Source: Flavobacteriia bacterium
GTDB taxonomy: Bacteria > Bacteroidota > Bacteroidia > Flavobacteriales > Flavobacteriaceae
Length of the DNA: 8,955 bases
Direction of reading: 5' to 3'
NCBI GenBank assembly: GCA_011330545.1
Contig: DRQI01000327.1
Location: 1 to 8,955 of the forward strand
Shown: piece after piece, positions 1 to 4,975 of the stretch
Layout: each line of letters starts with the position of its first letter
Numbering within the stretch: position 1 is the stretch's first letter
Position numbers and translations under genes: made by a program
The notes under the pieces: generated by a model
Databases searched by the model: none
The model's input: only the letters and a program-made list of their open reading frames with translations
Told to the model about the DNA's origin: nothing

Positions 1-720
1 GGGGTTTATACCATCTCATTTTTATCGGTAATGGCATTATTTGGCATTGGTAATATTTTATTAAAAGTTAAAAGGAACAAACTTCCAAGGCCGGAAAAAG
101 CAACTTGGATTTCTGTTCTCATTGCCATTGTTGCCGTTATCTTTGCAATTTCAGGAAATATATTAATGGTTCCGAAAGACCCTGATATCCCAAGTAATCT
201 ATCAGTATTTCTTGAGTATTTTATCCCTTCTATTATTTTTATTGTCATCATGTTAAATAGAACCATATTGTTAAAGTTTCTATTGACATTAATACATTCG
301 GTTTTCGACCCTATCAGGCGTTTTGTATTAAATACCGATAGAAGGATACTCTCTGTCATTGATGATATCAATAAACAAGAGTTTGTCTTTTTTACCAAAG
401 GCGATAATATAGCAACCCTCAATAAGGTAATGTTATACATCACTAAAAATGAACATACCAAAAAGCTTAAAATTGTGTTGGCAAAAAATAAAGACACTCA
501 AATTCCTGAAAATTTACCCCAAGAAATCGAGTTTTTAGACAAAGAATATCCTGAAATAGACATAGAACTGGTAATTGTTGAAGGTAAGTTTACCCCTGAA
601 TTGATTAAAAAATTATCCAAAAAATGGAATATTCCTATCAATTTTATGTTTATAGGTTCACCTAGTGATAAGTTTCCTTATAAAATTGAAGAATTGGGCG
701 GTGTACGATTAATTATTTAA
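1..720 (+). CDS. C-terminal part of a probable APC-superfamily (amino-acid type) permease, 5' truncated by window edge
   Basis: The reading frame is open from base 1, so the ATG at 31 is an internal methionine and the gene starts upstream of the window. The visible 239 residues begin in a hydrophobic helix (GVYTISFLSVMALFGIGN, residues 1-18) that resembles late helices of APC-type permeases. Two more hydrophobic stretches follow at about residues 37-55 and 68-98. From about residue 115 to the end the protein is soluble and alternates strand and helix, with strands such as KLKIVLA, DIELVIVEG and INFMFIGS. This suggests a small cytoplasmic alpha/beta domain like the universal-stress-like tails of some APC-fold transporters. 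The stop lies 8 bp before the clc start, so the two are probably co-transcribed. Family assignment rests on general resemblance of the membrane part; the substrate cannot be told. It could be another multi-helix secondary transporter. Confidence 0.6.
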   Translation, partial: GVYTISFLSVMALFGIGNILLKVKRNKLPRPEKATWISVLIAIVAVIFAISGNILMVPKDPDIPSNLSVFLEYFIPSIIFIVIMLNRTILLKFLLTLIHSVFDPIRRFVLNTDRRILSVIDDINKQEFVFFTKGDNIATLNKVMLYITKNEHTKKLKIVLAKNKDTQIPENLPQEIEFLDKEYPEIDIELVIVEGKFTPELIKKLSKKWNIPINFMFIGSPSDKFPYKIEELGGVRLII

Positions 721-728
721 AAATTTCA

Positions 729-2516
729 ATGCAACAACCAAAATCATTACTGACTAAATTTTTAAAATGGCGCTATAAGCACATTTCCAATAAGCAATTT
801 ATAAATATTACGAGTACTGTTATTGGCTTATTGGCAGGGTTGGGAGCTGTTACCCTTAAAAACTTAACGCATCTGATACAAAGCCTCTTAGAAGGTAAAT
901 TTATCAAAGATTTTCATCAGGCATTTTATTTTATCTTTCCTATTTTAGGCTTGTTGCTAGTATTGCTTTTTATAAAGTTTGTGGTTAAAAAACCCGTAGG
1001 CCACGGTATTCCCTCAACCCTGTATGCTATTTCTAAGCAAAAAGGAATTATGTCGCGTTTTCAAATGTGGGCCTCTTTGATAACAGCGCCCTTAACAGTG
1101 GGGTTTGGAGGCTCTGTAGGGCTAGAAGGGCCTACCGTTGCAACGGGAGCCGCATTGGGTTCTAATTTTGCCCGCTTGGTTCATTTGAATCAATCTTCAC
1201 GTACCTTATTAATTGGTGCCGCCGCCGCCGGAGCCATGTCATCTATATTCAAAGCCCCTATTGCCGCCATAGTCTTTGCTGTTGAAATTTTTAGCTTGGA
1301 TTTGACACTTGCATCCATGATTCCGCTTTTATTGGCATCTATTACTGCTATTTTAACCTCTTATTTCTTTTTAGGCGATGACGTGTTGCTCCACTTTCAA
1401 CTGCAGGATAAATTTGTGTTAAAAGATGTTGTTTTCTTTATTCTTTTAGGCATCTCTTCTGCGATAACTTCTATCTATTTCAGCAAAATGTATTTTGGCA
1501 TTAGCGATTTTTTTGAAAAAATTTCGAGCCCGATTAAACGATTGGTTATTGGAGGAATTTCTATTGGAATCATTGTCTATTTCATTCCGCCTCTTTTTGG
1601 AGAAGGATATGAAGTCATCAATCACTTATTAAAAAACGATTATTCAGATGTGTTAAAATACAATTATTTTAATATTTCCGGCGACCATATTTTACTCATT
1701 ATTTTATTTTTAGTCGGTTTAGTAACATTTAAGGTAATTGCCATGTCAATTACTTTTGGTGCCGGAGGAATTGGAGGCGTTTTTGCCCCCACGCTCTTTA
1801 CCGGAAGTATTTCGGGATATATCTTAGCCACCTTGACCAACTATTTTGGATTTTTTAACCACCACCTATCGCCTTCAAATTTTGCATTGGTCGGGATGGC
1901 CGGATTAATGGCTGGCGTCTTACAAGCACCACTGACAGCCATATTTTTAATTGCCGAAATAACCGGTGGTTATGAGTTATTTGTACCTTTAATGATTGTA
2001 TCTTCTATTTCGTTTCTCATTACAAAAAGATACGTGCCTCATAATATATATGCCGCTGAATTGGCTAAAAAAGGTGAGCTGCTAACGCATGACAAAGATC
2101 AAACCGTATTGGCGTTGATGGATTTTGACAAGGTTATTGAACGCAATTTTATTGCCGTAAAACCCGAAATGAAATTAGGAAAAATGCTCAAAAAAGCGGT
2201 GGTAAATTCAACACGAAATATCTTTCCGGTAATCGATGACAATGAAACCTTTCTCGGAATTGTGTTATTAGATGACATTCGGCAAATTATGTTTAACAAA
2301 AAACTATGCAAATCGACGTATGTGCACACCTATATGCACAATGCCCCTGAAGTAATTTTTTATGAAACAGACACTATGAAAACCGTAATGCGAAAATTTC
2401 AAGATAGCGGTGCCTGGAACCTTCCGGTAATAAAAAACGGCAAATATTTCGGATTTATCTCCAAATCAAAATTGCTAACGGCCTACCGTAGAAAATTGAT
2501 TGAAGTGACGCGTTAA
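729..2516 (+). CDS. ClC-family chloride channel or Cl-/H+ antiporter with C-terminal CBS domain pair
   Basis: Inner-membrane anion transporter of 595 residues, full length for a bacterial ClC carrying CBS domains. The three anion-pathway motifs are present: GHGIP (91-95), GLEGP (131-135) with gating glutamate E133, and GGVFAP (349-354). Y441 in NIYAAEL matches the inner-gate tyrosine (Tyr445 of E. coli ClC-ec1). The membrane part covers about residues 25-435. Two CBS domains follow, at about 467-525 and 530-590, which in this family can bind adenine nucleotides and regulate gating. Two positions are unusual compared with ClC-ec1: H92 stands where the selectivity-filter serine sits, and I187 stands where the internal proton glutamate (E203) sits, although the preceding glutamate is kept (E186). 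Whether it is a channel or an exchanger is therefore open. It begins 8 bp after the permease gene without a clear ribosome-binding sequence, and ends 3 bp before the convergent glpQ stop. Family assignment is firm. Confidence 0.95.
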   Translation: MQQPKSLLTKFLKWRYKHISNKQFINITSTVIGLLAGLGAVTLKNLTHLIQSLLEGKFIKDFHQAFYFIFPILGLLLVLLFIKFVVKKPVGHGIPSTLYAISKQKGIMSRFQMWASLITAPLTVGFGGSVGLEGPTVATGAALGSNFARLVHLNQSSRTLLIGAAAAGAMSSIFKAPIAAIVFAVEIFSLDLTLASMIPLLLASITAILTSYFFLGDDVLLHFQLQDKFVLKDVVFFILLGISSAITSIYFSKMYFGISDFFEKISSPIKRLVIGGISIGIIVYFIPPLFGEGYEVINHLLKNDYSDVLKYNYFNISGDHILLIILFLVGLVTFKVIAMSITFGAGGIGGVFAPTLFTGSISGYILATLTNYFGFFNHHLSPSNFALVGMAGLMAGVLQAPLTAIFLIAEITGGYELFVPLMIVSSISFLITKRYVPHNIYAAELAKKGELLTHDKDQTVLALMDFDKVIERNFIAVKPEMKLGKMLKKAVVNSTRNIFPVIDDNETFLGIVLLDDIRQIMFNKKLCKSTYVHTYMHNAPEVIFYETDTMKTVMRKFQDSGAWNLPVIKNGKYFGFISKSKLLTAYRRKLIEVTR

Positions 2517-2519
2517 ACC

Positions 2520-3536
2520 TCATTTAGATTCTTGCCTTCGCAAGAATGACACTGCCTTGTCAGGAAAATCAGTAAAGACACCATCTAAATTCGCTTTGTT
2601 AAAACCGGCGTCTAACAGCGCTTCAAAAGTAGGCATGCCCCCTAATTGGTCAGCCCTAAAAGTATACGCATGCACTACCAACCCCAACTGATGGCAATCA
2701 TTTACAAAGCTGGTAAAAACAATGGTGCCGTCACTATCAACTTTTTTTATCAATTGTTTAAAATACGGGCCGATACCGTCAGCATAAGCGGCAAATTCTT
2801 TTAAATGTGTTTCCTCTTCTTTATATTCAATGAGCTGAACTAAAAATAATTGCGATTGTAATTCTTGCCGGATTCGTTTTAATTCTTGCGCGTCAAAACA
2901 CTGTAAAATACAGTTGTCTTCTTTAGTAGTATAACCGTATTCTGATAAAATTTTTAAAACAATCTTAGAAATATCTTTACCTTCTTTTCGGTGAAACCCG
3001 GGTTCTTTAATTTCGGGATAGATACCGATATTTTTTCCGGTACTTTTATTCAAGCCTTGAATCATTTCAATTTCATCTTGTAGCGAATGCAGTGTAAAAT
3101 GCGATTTCCACAACGGAAACCTATTTTTAAAAACAGCCTTGCCCGTTTTCGGGTTAAAGCGTTCGGTAACATTGAGTTGTTTCAATTCTTCATAGTTGAA
3201 ATCAATTACATAATAGCGACCATCGGTACGTTTTCTTTCGGGAAACTGACGGGCAACATCTGTAACCGTTTCTAAATGGATATCGTGTATTACTATGGGT
3301 ATATTGTCTTTACTCAATACCAAATCCTGCTCTAAATAATCGGGTTGCATCGCATAAGCCATTGCTTTTGCCGGTAAGGTATGTTCGGGCAAATATCCGG
3401 AAGCCCCTCTATGGGCAATGACAATTTTTTTTGGAGTTAAAATCATTTTTTGAGTAGTTTTAGAAGATTGGTAACATCCGTAAAGGCCTATTACTGCAAT
3501 TAGAAATATAAATAAAACAGGTTTGCTAGATTTCAT
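2520..3536 (-). CDS. glpQ: Glycerophosphodiester phosphodiesterase, GlpQ-type lipoprotein
   Basis: Hydrolyses glycerophosphodiesters to glycerol-3-phosphate and an alcohol, outside the cytoplasm. The 338 residues start with a lipoprotein signal: KSSK, a hydrophobic core, and lipobox LYGC with C21 as the lipidated cysteine. No acidic surface-export tag follows the cysteine, so a periplasmic-facing anchor is likely. The GDPD TIM-barrel signature is complete: AHRG (H42, R43), PEHT (E51), EQD (E69, D71), IHD (H84) and YPEIKEP (E175). H42 and H84 are the expected acid/base pair and E69, D71 and E175 the metal ligands. The segment GRYYVIDFNYEELKQL (106-121) matches the insertion of E. coli GlpQ, so I favour GlpQ over UgpQ. 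The barrel ends near FTDFPDKAVSF. The last residues, LRRQESK, are encoded by a palindromic repeat and are probably not part of the ancestral enzyme. It is convergent with clc and divergent from the small gene at 3593. Confidence 0.93.
   Translation of the reverse strand: MKSSKPVLFIFLIAVIGLYGCYQSSKTTQKMILTPKKIVIAHRGASGYLPEHTLPAKAMAYAMQPDYLEQDLVLSKDNIPIVIHDIHLETVTDVARQFPERKRTDGRYYVIDFNYEELKQLNVTERFNPKTGKAVFKNRFPLWKSHFTLHSLQDEIEMIQGLNKSTGKNIGIYPEIKEPGFHRKEGKDISKIVLKILSEYGYTTKEDNCILQCFDAQELKRIRQELQSQLFLVQLIEYKEEETHLKEFAAYADGIGPYFKQLIKKVDSDGTIVFTSFVNDCHQLGLVVHAYTFRADQLGGMPTFEALLDAGFNKANLDGVFTDFPDKAVSFLRRQESK
2528..2547. repeat. Short palindromic repeat (8-bp stem, 4-nt loop) at the clc/glpQ convergent junction
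   Basis: A perfect inverted repeat, ATTCTTGC / GCAAGAAT, surrounds the loop CTTC. It lies 11 bp after the clc stop and inside the last codons of glpQ, where it encodes the RRQES part of the tail. The surrounding minus-strand text, GTCATTCTTGCGAAGGCAAG and onward, resembles a dispersed repeat common in bacterial genomes. A hairpin between convergent genes could stop transcription from both sides, but no T-run follows it on either strand, so it is not a standard intrinsic terminator. Confidence 0.65.
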
Positions 3537-3592
3537 AGCCTTAAAGATATAACTTTTTGTAATTTCGTATCGTTAAAAATTAAGGAAGTACT

Positions 3593-3832
3593 ATGAAAAT
3601 TGTACTAAAAATATTATTTTTTATTTTTATAGGATGGATGTTCTTGGGAGCTTACTTGCACTATACAAACCATCCTAAAGAAGATATTGTTATCGGAACA
3701 GGTGTCTTTTTTTTAGCCTTTATTTTAATGCCTTTGTTTATTTTTTACCGGTTTAAAAACGGAAAATATAAAAAATACGTGTTAGACCCTAAAAGTAAAA
3801 ATCCTTTTAAAATTGATGAAAAAGAGTTGTAA
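3593..3832 (+). CDS. Small two-helix membrane protein of unknown function
   Basis: This 79-residue protein is not a family I recognise. It has two hydrophobic helices, about residues 5-23 (KILFFIFIGWMFLGAYL) and 33-52 (IVIGTGVFFLAFILMPLF), joined by a short polar loop (HYTNHPKED). A basic-then-mixed tail of about 25 residues ends KNPFKIDEKEL. By the positive-inside rule the tail is probably cytoplasmic, with both ends inside. The sequence AAGGAAG at 3582-3588, four bases before the ATG, is a possible ribosome-binding site. A TAATTTCG at 3560-3567 resembles a Bacteroidota -7 box with one mismatch, but I found no well-spaced -33 element. It is divergent from glpQ across 56 bp and followed by a repeat-rich gap, so it is probably transcribed alone. 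Composition and codon use match the neighbours, supporting a real gene. Confidence 0.75.
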   Translation: MKIVLKILFFIFIGWMFLGAYLHYTNHPKEDIVIGTGVFFLAFILMPLFIFYRFKNGKYKKYVLDPKSKNPFKIDEKEL

Positions 3833-3853
3833 TATGATTCTATTAAATATCGT

Positions 3854-3900
3854 GTAAAACTATTCAGTCACACACATTTCGTCCATAAAATGAAGCAGCT
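3854..3900. repeat. Decayed copy of the GTAACTATTCAG MITE family
   Basis: The left end GTAAAACTATTCAG matches the terminal repeat GTAACTATTCAG of the intact copy at 4797-4872 with two extra A residues. It is followed by ATTTCGTCCATAAAAT (3876-3891), which differs from ATTTCGTACATAAAAT in the intact copy at one base. It then jumps directly to TGAAGCAGCT, corresponding to the TGGAGCAACT near the right end of the intact copy. This suggests an internal deletion between short AAAAT repeats. The right terminal repeat is missing. It has the same orientation as the other two copies. Confidence 0.65.
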
Positions 3901-3923
3901 TATAAATTAAAATATTTAAAAAT

Positions 3924-3957
3924 TACCACCCCGAACCACACTTAAGGAGGGGAGTTT
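3924..3957. repeat. GC-rich dispersed repeat fragment, first of an opposed pair
   Basis: A locally GC-rich segment in an AT-rich gap, containing ACCACCCCG and AAGGAGGGGAGTT, with CCCC and GGGG able to pair. Its right end, GGAGTT (3951-3956), is the inverted partner of AACTCC at 4003-4008. The order of blocks (CCACC, CTTAA, GGAGGG, GGAGTT) resembles the reverse complement of the repeat at 4003-4074. It looks like a relative of that repeat in opposite orientation. Assignment as a genome-wide dispersed repeat is from general familiarity with such sequences in Bacteroidota, not from a search. Confidence 0.45.
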
Positions 3958-4002
3958 CGCAGAATTAAAATGGAACACTATTTTAAATTGCAGGCAAATG
4001 CT

Positions 4003-4074
4003 AACTCCTTCCCTCCCGAAGCCTCGGGATTAAGGGAAGGTGGCCACGCCATAGGCGCGGACGGAAGGGTTTAT
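4003..4074. repeat. GC-rich palindromic dispersed repeat with nested hairpin
   Basis: The core is a nested hairpin. CCTTCCC (4007-4013) pairs with GGGAAGG (4034-4040), and inside it TCCCGA (4014-4019) pairs with TCGGGA (4024-4029) around the loop AGCC. The four bases TTAA form a one-sided bulge. A second small palindrome, CGCC-ATA-GGCG (4047-4057), follows, then ACGGAAGGG. It is non-coding and much richer in GC than its surroundings, which marks it as an inserted dispersed repeat rather than local sequence. A role as terminator for tadA or the small gene is possible but has no direct support. Confidence 0.6.
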
Positions 4075-4115
4075 ACAAAAAATCATAAGGCAATGAGTAC
4101 TCCAATTTGAGGATT

Positions 4116-4242
4116 GTAACTATTCAAGAGATTGCATTTCGCTAATAAAATGCTCTTTTTTCGCGTGTTTTTTGTGAAATTTTATTTTACAATCAAAAGA
4201 ATAGCTGATTTCTGCCTCAAAACGGACTACCTGAATAGTTAC
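4116..4242. mobile_element. MITE, longer variant (127 bp) of the GTAACTATTCAG family
   Basis: The terminal inverted repeats are GTAACTATTCA (4116-4126) and TGAATAGTTAC (4232-4242). Pairing continues three bases outward on each side, giving 14 perfect pairs over 4113-4245. Inside the left end, ATTTCGCTAATAAAAT (4136-4151) matches the conserved block of the other copies. Inside the right end, TTTCTGCCTCAAAACGGA (4210-4227) matches TTTCTGCATCAAAATGGA of the 76-bp copy. Compared with that copy it has about 50 extra bases in the centre, including a 9-bp stem TTGTGAAAT / ATTTTACAA (4172-4192, one G-T pair). The 8-bp flanks TGAGGATT and AATATCGT do not match, so no target duplication remains. There is no coding capacity. 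Confidence 0.75.
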
Positions 4243-4333
4243 AATATCGTTAACTTCTAAATGAGTTATGAGTTTTTATAAAAAAATAAGAGGTATTAAA
4301 GCTCATAAGCCTTCAATACAACATGTCGAAAAA

Positions 4334-4783
4334 TTAATTCAAATTACGCTTCTGAATAAAAAACCGCTTGATAATTTCACTACACTCTTCTTCTAAAATC
4401 CCGCCAAGTACTCTTGTTTTCGGATGGAGTTGTGTGTTATAATGTTTGAATCCGCGGTGTTCATCACTTGCGCCATACACAATTCTGCCCAATTGTGCCC
4501 AATAACTGGCTCCGGCACACATTTGGCAGGGCTCTAACGTAACATATAAGGTACATTCTTTTAAATATTTACCGCCTAAAAAGTCGGCTGCTGCCGTAAA
4601 TGCTTGCATTTCTGCATGAGCAGTTACATCATTCAGCGTTTCGGTCAAATTATGTGCCCTTGCGATAATCTGATTTTGAATTACTATCACAGCACCAATA
4701 GGAACCTCATCTTTTTCAAAAGCGGTTTCGGCTTCTTGCAAAGCGCGTTTCATAAAATAGCTATCGTCAAAAGGATTTAGCAT
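4334..4783 (-). CDS. tadA: tRNA(adenine34) deaminase TadA
   Basis: Deaminates the wobble adenosine of tRNA-Arg(ACG) to inosine, so that CGU, CGC and CGA can be read by one tRNA. This is normally an essential function. The 149-residue length fits the family. The zinc-dependent deaminase signature is complete: TAHAE (H56 zinc ligand, E58 proton shuttle) and EPCQMC (C86 and C89 zinc ligands). The N-terminal YFMKRALQEAETAF and VPIGAVIV are also typical. The HNLTETLNDVTAHAE stretch favours TadA over guanine or cytosine deaminases. The start is the ATG at 4783, which begins the conserved N-terminal helix. The gene is divergent from dxs, with a 76-bp MITE between them whose nearer edge is only 13 bp before the start codon, so the 5' leader probably contains mobile-element sequence. 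No good -7 box was found on this strand. Confidence 0.95.
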   Translation of the reverse strand: MLNPFDDSYFMKRALQEAETAFEKDEVPIGAVIVIQNQIIARAHNLTETLNDVTAHAEMQAFTAAADFLGGKYLKECTLYVTLEPCQMCAGASYWAQLGRIVYGASDEHRGFKHYNTQLHPKTRVLGGILEEECSEIIKRFFIQKRNLN

Positions 4784-4788
4784 AAATC

Positions 4789-4796
4789 GTATTTTT
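4789..4796. repeat. Left copy of 8-bp target-site duplication (GTATTTTT)
   Basis: GTATTTTT directly abuts the left terminal repeat of the MITE and is repeated exactly at 4873-4880 after the right terminal repeat. It lies 5 bp from the tadA start codon. Confidence 0.85.
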
Positions 4797-4872
4797 GTAA
4801 CTATTCAGCCACTCATATTTCGTACATAAAATAGCTATTTTCTGCATCAAAATGGAGCAACTGAATAGTTAC
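4797..4872. mobile_element. Intact 76-bp MITE with perfect terminal repeats and target duplication
   Basis: The ends are perfect 12-bp inverted repeats, GTAACTATTCAG and CTGAATAGTTAC. A perfect 8-bp direct repeat, GTATTTTT, flanks both sides and marks the insertion. The whole element is an imperfect palindrome: 28 of 38 opposed positions are complementary, and a perfect 14-bp palindrome, AAAATAGCTATTTT (4828-4841), sits exactly at its centre. It has no coding capacity, so it must be moved in trans. GTAA ends and 8-bp duplications are features of the IS66 family, so an IS66-type transposase is the likeliest mobiliser, but this is an inference from the ends alone. Removing the element and one duplication copy would rejoin the original tadA-dxs gap. 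Confidence 0.88.
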
Positions 4873-4880
4873 GTATTTTT
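4873..4880. repeat. Right copy of 8-bp target-site duplication (GTATTTTT)
   Basis: Exact copy of the octamer at 4789-4796, directly abutting the right terminal repeat of the MITE. The full identity of the two copies suggests a relatively recent insertion. Confidence 0.85.
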
Positions 4881-4939
4881 TGATAAAAATACAATTTCAT
4901 AGTAGTTAATGTAGCTTTCAAGGTAAATTTTCTCAATAT

Positions 4940-4971
4940 TTTATTCATGTCAATTTCATCTTGTACATTTG
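4940..4971 (+). promoter_or_regulatory. Candidate Bacteroidota promoter for dxs
   Basis: TACATTTG (4964-4971) is an exact match to the Bacteroidota -7 consensus TAnnTTTG. TTTA at 4940-4943 matches the -33 TTTG with one mismatch, and the 20-base spacer is in the usual range. A start site some 5-8 bases downstream would fall at about the dxs ATG (4976), implying a leaderless or nearly leaderless message. The promoter lies wholly to the right of the MITE and was not disrupted by it. Confidence 0.55.
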
Positions 4972-4975
4972 TGGC

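Larger units (their letters stand above)
3833..4333. other. Gene-free repeat nest between the small membrane gene and tadA
   Basis: About 500 bp with no credible gene. It holds, in order, a decayed MITE copy (3854-3900), two GC-rich palindromic repeats in opposite orientation (about 3924-3957 and 4003-4074), and a longer MITE copy (4116-4242). These explain most of the sequence. The remaining AT-rich pieces, 3958-4002 and 4246-4333, show no clear promoter, RNA or coding signal. The last piece is the tadA 3' flank and has no obvious hairpin followed by T residues. Confidence 0.8.

Noticed and set aside
31..33. ATG at 31 as the start of the permease gene
   Set aside because: The frame is open upstream to base 1 and those residues continue a membrane helix, so the gene is cut by the window edge.
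2099..2329. Long antisense frame within clc and similar frames within dxs, glpQ and the permease gene
   Set aside because: They are reverse-strand shadows of well-supported genes, with no recognisable protein features or start signals.
3522..3567. Possible promoter pairs for the small membrane gene (TTTG at 3522 with TAACTTTT at 3550, or TAATTTCG at 3560)
   Set aside because: Spacers of 24 and 34 bases exceed the normal range and the -7 boxes are imperfect; too weak to list.
3833..4333. CRISPR array or structured RNA in the repeat-rich gap
   Set aside because: The repeats are of different families, are not regularly spaced and have palindromic mobile-element ends. No cas genes are present and no known RNA fold is recognisable.
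4268..4396. Short open frame on the + strand starting MSFYKKIRGIKAH (about 42 codons)
   Set aside because: It overlaps the 3' end of tadA antisense, has no promoter or ribosome-binding signal, and its second half is just the reverse reading of conserved tadA codons.
4116..4872. The two MITE copies plus tadA as a composite transposon
   Set aside because: The copies differ in length, have no shared outer target duplication and encode no transposase; the right copy has its own 8-bp duplication, showing it inserted alone.
4961..4975. TTG at 4961 as the dxs start, adding MYICG
   Set aside because: The extra codons overlap the exact -7 promoter box at 4964-4971, and the ATG at 4976 fits the usual Dxs N-terminus.
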